In this document: positions 6,351 through 12,383 of the stretch, in pieces
Numbering within the stretch: position 1 is the stretch's first letter
Layout: each line of letters starts with the position of its first letter
DNA from: Leyella stercorea
Lineage (GTDB): Bacteria; Bacteroidota; Bacteroidia; Bacteroidales; Bacteroidaceae
Length of the DNA: 12,383 nt
Reading direction: 5' to 3'
NCBI RefSeq assembly: GCF_019052365.1
Contig: NZ_JAHQUY010000079.1
Span: 1-12,383 of the forward strand
Notes under the pieces: model-generated
What the model saw: the letters and a program-made list of their open reading frames with translations, nothing else
What the model was told of the DNA's origin: nothing
The model's database searches: none
Program-made: the position numbers and the translations under genes

Positions 6351-7682
6351 ATGAACACAGACAACCAGGGCATATTTGATGCCCGCCAACTGGGCAAGCC
6401 CAAGTTTGCAATTCTCGGCATCCAGCATCTGTTCGCCATGTTCGGAGCCACAATTCTCGTTCCGCTCATCACCGGACTCGATGTGAGTGCCACATTGCTT
6501 TTCGCCGGTATCGGCACACTCATCTTCCATCTTGTTTCCAAACTGCAAGTTCCCGCATTTCTCGGTTCGAGCTTCGCATTCCTTGGCGGCTATGCCTCTG
6601 TAAAGCAGTTGTGCGTGGCGCAGGGTCTGACAGACGAGGTGGCGCTCAACTATGCCTGCATCGGTGTGGCTGCGGCGTCGCTGCTCTATTTCGTGATGGC
6701 GTTCCTGTTGAAGATGTTCGGCACGGAGAAGGTGATGCGCTTCTTCCCGCCGGTGGTTACCGGTCCGATGGTTATCGCTATCGGTCTTACGCTCTCCGGA
6801 TCGGCTATCAGCAACTGTCAGCAGAACTGGCTGCTTGCCGTTACGGCCATCGTTATCGTTATCGGAACATCTATCTGGGGCAAGGGCATCATCAAGATTG
6901 TGCCTATCCTGCTCGGCGTTGTCGGATCGTATATCCTGGCTGCAGCAATGGGCGAGGTAGACTTCTCCAAACTCAATGAGGTGGCGTGGATTGGTCTGCC
7001 TATTGATATGGATCGTACGGCAATCTCTGTAATGAAAGACCCCAACTTCGACCTTATCGTGACGTCTATCATCGCCATCTTCCCTATCGCCTTTGCCACA
7101 ATCATGGAGCACATTGGCGATATGTGTGCTATTCAGAGCACTGTGGGCAAGAACTTCATCAAGGAGCCGGGTCTGCACCGCACGCTCTGCGGCGATGGTC
7201 TTGCTACGTTCCTCGCCTCTGTGTTCGGCGCTCCTGCCAACACCACATACGGCGAGAACACCGGTGTGCTCAACCTTACCAAGGTGTTCGACCCAGCTGT
7301 CATCCGCCTTGCAGCCTGCTTCGCCATCGTGCTCAGCTTCAGCCCTAAGTTCGCCTGCCTCATCGGTCTGATGCCAGCCGCTACAATCGGCGGCGTGAGC
7401 CTCATTCTCTACGGTATGATTTCGGCAGTAGGTGTGCGCAACCTTGTCGAGACATCGGTCGACTTCTCATCGTCGCGCAACGTGTTCGTAGCAGCGCTCA
7501 TCATGGTTGTGTCTATCGGCGTGCAGTACGGCACAGACGGTGGTGTGAAGATCGGTTCTGTAGCCTTCTCAGGCCTGGCTCTTGCCGCTATCGTCGGCAT
7601 CTTCCTCAACGCTATCCTTCCCGATCAGCTCGGCATGAAGGTGAAGAGCTTCAACGGTAAGGAGAAGAAATATAGAAAGTAA
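6351..7682 (+). CDS. uraA: Uracil permease (NCS2 family, UraA-like)
   Basis: This 443-residue inner-membrane transporter belongs to the nucleobase-cation symporter-2 family, expected to import uracil with protons. The hydrophobic pattern fits the usual 14-segment, 7+7 inverted-repeat fold. Key family features are visible. LGIQHLFAMFGATILVPL carries Q25-H26, the counterpart of the conserved His in the first helix. IMEHIGDM has E253 and H254. NTTYGENTGV has E302-N303; these two glutamates correspond to the substrate- and proton-linked pair in E. coli UraA. The Gln-Gly-type TTYGEN signature argues for uracil rather than xanthine as substrate. The length is normal. It is followed after 9 bases by a YjbR-like gene, and its GC content is clearly higher than that of the genes on either side. 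The start ATG follows an A-rich leader typical of Bacteroidetes. Confidence 0.94.
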   Translation: MNTDNQGIFDARQLGKPKFAILGIQHLFAMFGATILVPLITGLDVSATLLFAGIGTLIFHLVSKLQVPAFLGSSFAFLGGYASVKQLCVAQGLTDEVALNYACIGVAAASLLYFVMAFLLKMFGTEKVMRFFPPVVTGPMVIAIGLTLSGSAISNCQQNWLLAVTAIVIVIGTSIWGKGIIKIVPILLGVVGSYILAAAMGEVDFSKLNEVAWIGLPIDMDRTAISVMKDPNFDLIVTSIIAIFPIAFATIMEHIGDMCAIQSTVGKNFIKEPGLHRTLCGDGLATFLASVFGAPANTTYGENTGVLNLTKVFDPAVIRLAACFAIVLSFSPKFACLIGLMPAATIGGVSLILYGMISAVGVRNLVETSVDFSSSRNVFVAALIMVVSIGVQYGTDGGVKIGSVAFSGLALAAIVGIFLNAILPDQLGMKVKSFNGKEKKYRK

Positions 7683-7691
7683 TCGGTTTGT

Positions 7692-8060
7692 ATGAACATT
7701 GAGCAAGTGAGAGACTTTACGTTGTCGCTGCATGGCGTCACAGAAGACCAGCCGTTCGGCGACGACAACATAACCTTCCGTGTTGAGGGCAAGATATTCC
7801 TGTGTCTTTGGCTCGGCGACGGCAAGTGCGACGTGCGTGGCAGCGCGTCGCGCTTCGCCTGCAAACTGCTTCCCGACCGCAACGAAGAACTGCGCGACCG
7901 TTACGACGCCGTCGCTCCCGCTTTCCATTGGAACAAGAAACACTGGAGCGACATCTATTATGAGCAGCTCGACGCCGACCTCGTCACTCGGTTGATAACC
8001 GAGTCGTACAGGCTTATCGTCAGCAAACTGCCGAAGGCGGTGAGGGTGAAGTATGAGTAG
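7692..8060 (+). CDS. MmcQ/YjbR family DNA-binding-like protein
   Basis: This 122-residue protein matches the MmcQ/YjbR (CyaY-like fold) family along its whole length. It has an N-terminal helix (MNIEQVRDFTLSLHGVTED), the family PFGDD turn (21-25) and a beta-sheet with FRVEGKIFLCL. It also has the conserved NKKHW (K82, K83, H84, W85) that leads into the last helices (DLVTRLITESYRLIVSKLP). Members are small cytoplasmic proteins proposed to bind DNA, but their true role is unsettled. The 9-base gap to the permease and the shared GC-rich codon use indicate cotranscription. The gene context gives no functional clue beyond that. Confidence 0.92.
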   Translation: MNIEQVRDFTLSLHGVTEDQPFGDDNITFRVEGKIFLCLWLGDGKCDVRGSASRFACKLLPDRNEELRDRYDAVAPAFHWNKKHWSDIYYEQLDADLVTRLITESYRLIVSKLPKAVRVKYE

Positions 8061-8061
8061 T

Positions 8062-8079
8062 GGAGTACATGCTCCTTTT
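8062..8079 (+). terminator. Weak hairpin with T-run after the permease-YjbR pair
   Basis: GGAG (8062-8065) pairs with CTCC (8072-8075), extendable by a T.G pair, and is followed by TTTT (8076-8079). It begins two bases after the YjbR stop. The stem is short, so this is only a candidate. Confidence 0.3.
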
Positions 8080-8088
8080 ACAGTTTAA

Positions 8089-8202
8089 TTATACGTTTTC
8101 CTTTTTTAGTAAGTCGATCATTCTCCTGGCTCTATTCTTGATAACTTTCGTTGCAAACGTACAGTAGCGTTTTGCTTCCTCAAAGTAATACTCGTCTGTC
8201 AT
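8089..8202 (-). CDS. Possible small third gene of the DUF262 operon (37 residues)
   Basis: Just beyond the second DUF262 gene the minus strand has a frame open from 8256 to the TAA at 8089-8091. The first ATG (8202) gives 37 residues starting MTDEYYFEEAKRYCTFATKV, then IKNRARRMIDLL and a lysine-rich end, which would form an amphipathic basic helix. The composition looks like real protein, and the codons before the ATG (IAFRNSTDRNCWN) look coding too, although no start codon is available for them. This frame is -1 relative to the end of the DUF262 gene and overlaps its last codons. It may be a small accessory gene, a decayed C-terminal piece of a longer partner, or chance. No family is recognised. 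Confidence 0.4.
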   Translation of the reverse strand: MTDEYYFEEAKRYCTFATKVIKNRARRMIDLLKKENV

Positions 8203-8237
8203 GTTCCAACAGTTCCTGTCTGTGCTGTTTCTGAATG

Positions 8238-10514
8238 CTATTTGTTTATCAACGATTCAACCACGCTGAATGCAAGCTCCACTCTGTCTGCTGTGTCAAC
8301 GCCATGCTCGTTTTGTGGAATCTCTTTCACAATGTCCACTGTTTCCTGGCTCTCGCCAAGTTCGTTAGTTATAGCATGACATACGTATAGCTTGTCGTCG
8401 GTGAAATACAGGTATTTATCCGCAAACGTCAGTTCTAATACGCTTCCATTGCCAGAGTAGGCGTAGTCGCCGAGATATATACTCAAGTCGGGGTAATCAG
8501 TTCTCGTCTTTTCGTACAATGCTTTCAGGAAGATGTTGTGGTTTCTTCCACTGATGCTCTTTTCTGTCCACATCATCAGAATAGAGTAGGAAGCCTTTTG
8601 GCTTTCTCTGAAATCCTCCCAATAGTACATGCCGTAGCGCTCAGGTCGCATGGATGCGTACTTTATCAAGTAGTGTCGCCAGTCGTATTCAGATGTTGAC
8701 TTTAGATAATCGTCGATGATGTTGTTCAGCACATCGTCTGTGAACTTATTGCTTCTTGACAGTAGTTCAATGAGTATTCTCTTTGTTTCCTTTAAGTCTT
8801 CCTTATTTGTCTTAAATATCGACTTCCATGAGCTTTCGTTGTTTGCTGAACCTATTTGATAGCGCCATGATACGAGCTGAGAATAGTCGCCGATGGTGAG
8901 CAGCGCTCTGTTCACAAGCGCCCAATCGCATTCGAACAGCGAGTAGAAGCGGTCAGTCAGATCGATGTTCTCGAGTCCGACGACTCTAACGGCACCTTGT
9001 AGGAGGTTGTGGTTCTCCAGTTTGCACAGAACGTCATCTTTCTCGGGGTTGTTTTTCAGCCATTCCACCTTCTCGTGTTCTTCAATCAGCTGGTTGGCAT
9101 TAAAACTGAGATAGCCTTCCTCTATGTCGCCATTGTCCAGAACATACTCCGTCTGTCTGATGAGGTTGGCCAAATTGTTTTCGCGCAATTCATATTCTGA
9201 TCCCTTTATCAGATTGCTTACCATTCTTATTCTTCTTGCAAACTGCGCTTCCTCTATTGTGTCCTTGTGTTGGAGGTAATAGACGAAAGCATAGAGCAGC
9301 ACGGTGCGTCCTAATGGGAACTTTCTGCGATGTCCAGATATGATGTCGCCATTGTTGTGACATGCTTCAACGAAGATGTTTACAGGCTCGTCGACGATAC
9401 ACTTGCGAGGTTTGTCTGTGGTATGTGTAGTAAGTACGCTGCCGAAAAGACTTTCTATATCGATGTTCAGCCAGCAGTCGAATCCTCGCTCAATGGTTTT
9501 CACATTTTCTATGGCATGTGGATTGTTGCTGCCGAACAGTTCTTTGGTGATGGTGAAGATGTCGTTCGACGAATTGAGGGGTATACTATTCTTGCAGTAT
9601 ATGATATCTGCGAGAAACCTGAAGTATTTCACAAACTCGTCGTCAATGATGTCGTCAGCAGCTGTTCCTGTTCCGCTATTGCGGTATGGCCATAGCAGGT
9701 CGGTCCATGCGACGTCTATCTTGTGACCAATGGTTTGCGACAATGTCTTCTCTCCGTTGTTTTTCTGTTCTTCCGTCAGTTTAGGTTCAATCTCCTTTAT
9801 ATTGCCTTCCCATTCAGCTTTGAAGTGTTCGAACTCTGTAAGAGGTTTGCCTCTTGAGTTCATCTTGATGTAAAGTTCGTCGGTTGCTCCCAGTTGTTTT
9901 ATTGATAGGAAGTAGAATGAAACGCAACCCTCTTCGAGTCTTTGCCACAGTCCGTCGGTCTTATTGAACTTGCGATGTATGTCGTCAAGCATGTTAAGCA
10001 TTGCGCTGATGGTTGGGTCGTTTTGCCAGTCGCGTGGCATCCAGTTCTGGTCGGTGATGTCGTGAGACAGCACGTCTGTATTGAAATTGGGTGTGTATGT
10101 ATTAGCGACCAACTGTTTGCAGAACTCTCTTGCGCTGTATCTTGTGGCGTAGGAGAATTTGGAGAGGAAACCGAGTCTTTCCTCTTCTACGCATTCATGT
10201 CTTGCTATGTACCAATGCAGAAGGAATAGCGTTGTAAGGCGTTGCTGACCGTCCAATGGTATGAGTGTTTTCTTATCGTTTATCTCGCCGTACACGAAGT
10301 CGAGAGTTATAGGTTTGGGGGTTGTCAGAGCTGTGTATAGTGCGTCGAGAAATCTTGCACGTATGCGATTCACCTCAGGCTGGTTTCTGCCTTGTGCATA
10401 ATCGCGCTGTATTATTGGCACTTCTATATTGTTCAGCGGAAGATATTGGCTTTCTTCTTCGTTGTCAGTAGCCTTAAACAGGTCTATGAGGGTGTATTTC
10501 CTTGAATTGATCAT
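8238..10514 (-). CDS. DUF262 (GmrS-like) protein without visible HNH domain, second gene of pair
   Basis: This 758-residue protein has an N-terminal DUF262 domain. It shows VPIIQRDYAQGR (Q36, R37) and then PLDGQQRLTTLFLLHWYIA with D88-G-Q-Q-R92, the conserved motif of the family linked to NTP use in GmrS/SspE-like enzymes. A later ELYIKMNSRGKPLTEFEHFK (N219) matches the family's 'FxxxNsrGxpLtxxE' segment. The remaining 500 residues are mostly helical, with LENHNLLQGAV about two-thirds along. They show no DUF1524 'EHIxPQ' motif, so the nuclease part seems absent. It starts 8 bases after the upstream DUF262/DUF1524 gene and is surely cotranscribed. A plausible role is an NTP-dependent sensor or partner for that nuclease in defence against modified foreign DNA; this is inferred from family and context. 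Confidence 0.85.
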   Translation of the reverse strand: MINSRKYTLIDLFKATDNEEESQYLPLNNIEVPIIQRDYAQGRNQPEVNRIRARFLDALYTALTTPKPITLDFVYGEINDKKTLIPLDGQQRLTTLFLLHWYIARHECVEEERLGFLSKFSYATRYSAREFCKQLVANTYTPNFNTDVLSHDITDQNWMPRDWQNDPTISAMLNMLDDIHRKFNKTDGLWQRLEEGCVSFYFLSIKQLGATDELYIKMNSRGKPLTEFEHFKAEWEGNIKEIEPKLTEEQKNNGEKTLSQTIGHKIDVAWTDLLWPYRNSGTGTAADDIIDDEFVKYFRFLADIIYCKNSIPLNSSNDIFTITKELFGSNNPHAIENVKTIERGFDCWLNIDIESLFGSVLTTHTTDKPRKCIVDEPVNIFVEACHNNGDIISGHRRKFPLGRTVLLYAFVYYLQHKDTIEEAQFARRIRMVSNLIKGSEYELRENNLANLIRQTEYVLDNGDIEEGYLSFNANQLIEEHEKVEWLKNNPEKDDVLCKLENHNLLQGAVRVVGLENIDLTDRFYSLFECDWALVNRALLTIGDYSQLVSWRYQIGSANNESSWKSIFKTNKEDLKETKRILIELLSRSNKFTDDVLNNIIDDYLKSTSEYDWRHYLIKYASMRPERYGMYYWEDFRESQKASYSILMMWTEKSISGRNHNIFLKALYEKTRTDYPDLSIYLGDYAYSGNGSVLELTFADKYLYFTDDKLYVCHAITNELGESQETVDIVKEIPQNEHGVDTADRVELAFSVVESLINK

Positions 10515-10522
10515 ATCCGTTT

Positions 10523-12244
10523 CTATTCAAATTTAATTAGTTGATAGTATGGTTGCAGCGTCTCTTTGATAGCCTTGAGGTAGGCATCTCTATCGTTCTT
10601 TCCCCAGAAATGCACCTGGGTGTCCGACGATTTTGTATAATACTTCAAGAACACCATCTTTGTACAATAAGGTATGAACGCCCCCTGCTTGTCCATTTCG
10701 ATGATTATGTTGCGCTTCACGTCAAATGTAGAGTTGTTCAGACTCGCGTTGTCTTGGCATGTAAGCAGAGCCATGTTTGAGAGCGTGTGGATATACTCAG
10801 TGCCGGTACTTTCCGACAGTTCGTTCACAACCTGTCGGAAGATGTCGTCGAAGCTGTTTCTTCCAAGTTTTTCGGTCTTGACTACTTGTTCTATTGTGTT
10901 GATGAGTTCGTTCTGCGTCTCTCCCTTGTATATGTCTTTCAGTGAAGCCAGATGGCTCTTCAGCCATTCAATCTGTACAGCGACCGTGTTTAGACCTTCC
11001 GAATTCTGCGCATGTATGTGCTCCAGACTCCATTCTGCCGAGTTGTATTTGCTGAAAGGAAAACGCTGATAGGCGTTGCATTTCAGAATAGATTGCACGT
11101 TGAACAGCAGCAGCAGTCGGCTGATACGGTTGTAGTCCTTCGTGTAGTCGAGCTCCCAGTATTCGTCTCTGTTCTTCGTGTTCCAGCTTACCGACTCGGC
11201 TATGAGTAGGTCCAGAGAGTTCTTGAATTCGCTTTTCTTTTTGCCTTTTGCTTCCTTGAATATGTCAGCCATGGTCTTGTGACCGGAAGCGATAAGGTAA
11301 CCTATTTTGTGATAATACTCGTTGTCAGTATACCATTCTTTTATTTGCAGATAGCTATTTATCACTTCCTGCCATATTACGTTCTTGTCGGAGCGTTCGA
11401 GTCGCTCCTCCATCTTGAAGAAGGTGAAGTAGGTATCGCGTTCCGAGTCCGACTTTTCGAACATCATGTCGAACAGCAGTTCTATTCTTGTAGGGTAAGT
11501 TTTCGGACTCTTGCGTGTAATGAACGACCAGAATTCGTTGTTGTCTGTACGCAGCTGTTTCTCTATATTGTCCCATTGTATTGACATTTCGTACTGTCGG
11601 CGCTTGGCTTCCTCTTCTTCCGTGCTTGTCAGGAGCAAGGCTCTGATGAGTTCGGCATTTGTTAGCTGTATCTTTCCGATGTTCAGACGTGTGAAAAGTG
11701 CTATCGGGTCAGCATCATCTCCTACTTCATACCATATCACCTTGACATACCCATCAATGTACTGGTGGAGATTGAAAAGCGCAATCGATTGTTTGTTAGG
11801 TTCATCGTGGAAGGTCTCCTCCAACCATTCTTTGATGGTTTGATGGGCATTGTAGATATGGAAAAAATCTATGTTTGTTTGAGCTGTAGATTCATCCATA
11901 TTGTTGAGAAAAACCTGTGTGTTCATTCTCGTTTCGTATGTGAGGCTGAAGTTCAGTTGCACAAACGGGAAGAACTGTCTGATATAGTTCAGAAGAATAT
12001 ATATAGTGGTCAGTCGCTGCTGCCCGTCTATCAGGTCGTATTCTCCTTCTCCCTTTCTCAGCACCACAATAGGTTGCAGGCAGTAGTCTTTCTTTGTGCT
12101 GTCGTTGGCCTTCTGATACAAGTCGTTCAGAAGCGTTTTTACCTGCAGTTTGCCCCATCTGTATCCACGTTGGTAGGCGGGTATGTTGAATACACCTTTA
12201 ATGTCGCCTATAGGTTTGGCTTCCAGTATAACGTTCTTTTTCAT
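10523..12244 (-). CDS. DUF262-DUF1524 (GmrSD-like) putative type IV restriction protein
   Basis: This 573-residue single-chain GmrSD-like protein has an N-terminal DUF262 domain with FNIPAYQRGYRWG (Y24-Q25-R26), YDLIDGQQRLTTIY (D73-G-Q-Q-R77) and LFTRLNIGKIQLTNAELIRA (N188, E198), all strong family marks. The C-terminal third resembles DUF1524, the HNH-type nuclease part. It has WSLEHIHAQNSEGL with H409 and H411, then SNMALLTCQDNASLNNSTFD followed by VKR (K510), matching the 'GNLtLLs..NssLsn..F..Kr' segment. The first motif has His-Ala where many relatives have x-Pro. GmrSD relatives use NTPs to cut DNA with modified cytosines; substrate here is unknown. It is the first gene of the operon, with a strong promoter upstream. 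The ATG at 12244 is fixed by AT-rich non-coding sequence before it. Confidence 0.88.
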   Translation of the reverse strand: MKKNVILEAKPIGDIKGVFNIPAYQRGYRWGKLQVKTLLNDLYQKANDSTKKDYCLQPIVVLRKGEGEYDLIDGQQRLTTIYILLNYIRQFFPFVQLNFSLTYETRMNTQVFLNNMDESTAQTNIDFFHIYNAHQTIKEWLEETFHDEPNKQSIALFNLHQYIDGYVKVIWYEVGDDADPIALFTRLNIGKIQLTNAELIRALLLTSTEEEEAKRRQYEMSIQWDNIEKQLRTDNNEFWSFITRKSPKTYPTRIELLFDMMFEKSDSERDTYFTFFKMEERLERSDKNVIWQEVINSYLQIKEWYTDNEYYHKIGYLIASGHKTMADIFKEAKGKKKSEFKNSLDLLIAESVSWNTKNRDEYWELDYTKDYNRISRLLLLFNVQSILKCNAYQRFPFSKYNSAEWSLEHIHAQNSEGLNTVAVQIEWLKSHLASLKDIYKGETQNELINTIEQVVKTEKLGRNSFDDIFRQVVNELSESTGTEYIHTLSNMALLTCQDNASLNNSTFDVKRNIIIEMDKQGAFIPYCTKMVFLKYYTKSSDTQVHFWGKNDRDAYLKAIKETLQPYYQLIKFE

Positions 12245-12291
12245 TTGTTGATGTTTTTTTCGGTAGGCTTTATGTTTTGATTGAACAATTA

Positions 12292-12321
12292 CAAAATTAC
12301 TAAAAAATAAACAGATAACAA
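12292..12321 (-). promoter_or_regulatory. Bacteroidetes-type promoter of the DUF262 operon
   Basis: On the minus strand TTG (12321-12319) is separated by 19 bases from TAATTTTG (12299-12292), matching the -33/-7 consensus with ideal spacing. The predicted start near 12285 gives a leader of about 40 nt before the first DUF262 gene. Confidence 0.65.
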
Positions 12322-12343
12322 TCTTAAACCCAAATCGGTCATT

Positions 12344-12379
12344 AGGATTTCTCTGTGTCGTACGGCAAAGAGAAATCCT
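12344..12379. repeat. Inverted repeat at the window end
   Basis: AGGATTTCTCT (12344-12354) and AGAGAAATCCT (12369-12379) are perfect 11-bp complements. Between them TGTC/GGCA can form a further small stem with a GTAC loop. Three T residues (12379-12381) begin a possible plus-strand tail, but no plus-strand gene precedes it here. It could be a terminator for a gene beyond the edge, an operator for the DUF262 operon, or an element end. Confidence 0.45.
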
Positions 12380-12383
12380 TTAA

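Noticed and set aside
6300..7178. Long 292-codon frame on the strand opposite the uracil permease
   Set aside because: Its His/Asp/Arg/Glu-rich composition is the mirror of GC-rich codons of a clear transporter gene; no domain pattern is present.
8238..8260. Programmed -1 frameshift joining the second DUF262 gene to the small downstream frame
   Set aside because: The codons before the stop (ATA AAC AAA TAG) do not form a canonical X XXY YYZ slippery site.
11765..12280. 171-codon plus-strand frame opposite the first DUF262 gene
   Set aside because: It is antisense to strong DUF262 motifs; no independent evidence supports it.

Overview
The window looks like a chromosomal segment of a Bacteroidales bacterium, most probably Prevotella/Segatella. 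Several gene starts have good matches to the Bacteroidetes sigma-70 promoter (TTG, 19-20 bases, TAnnTTTG) and lack Shine-Dalgarno sequences. The genes are also typical of gut or oral Bacteroidales: a secreted GH13 amylase, a SusE/F-like secreted protein with a T9SS-like C-terminal tail, a CTn-type arm-domain integrase with its HTH partner, and a tiny 'MKNYIKPEVKV' acidic peptide. The species cannot be fixed from the sequence alone.

Layout. (1) 1-1150, minus strand: the remains of an integrative element. A zinc-finger/double-HTH protein overlaps by 4 bases an integrase that stops after about 146 residues, before any catalytic domain. A strong promoter sits upstream. (2) 1151-3317: a secreted GH13 alpha-amylase-type enzyme (minus) with its own terminator. 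Upstream of it lie a 38-codon remnant of what looks like another glycosidase's C-terminus and a perfect 22-bp AT-rich palindrome carrying a -7-like element on each strand. (3) 3318-6163, plus strand: an 837-residue secreted protein with a SusE/F-like module, a 65-residue acidic peptide gene 13 bases downstream, and a long hairpin terminator. (4) 6351-8060, plus strand: a GC-richer pair, a UraA-type uracil permease and a MmcQ/YjbR-family protein. (5) 8089-12383, minus strand: an apparent operon of two DUF262 (GmrS-like) genes. The upstream one also carries a DUF1524/HNH-like C-terminus. A possible third small frame follows, and a near-consensus promoter precedes the operon.

How the parts work together. 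The amylase and the divergent SusE/F-like protein plausibly belong to one alpha-glucan capture and degradation locus that has been rearranged. The DUF262 pair is the best candidate for a defence system: DUF262/DUF1524 proteins are known as modified-DNA (type IV, GmrSD-like) restriction enzymes, and the paired arrangement with a second, HNH-less DUF262 partner is less well described. The remainder (uracil uptake, YjbR) is ordinary housekeeping.
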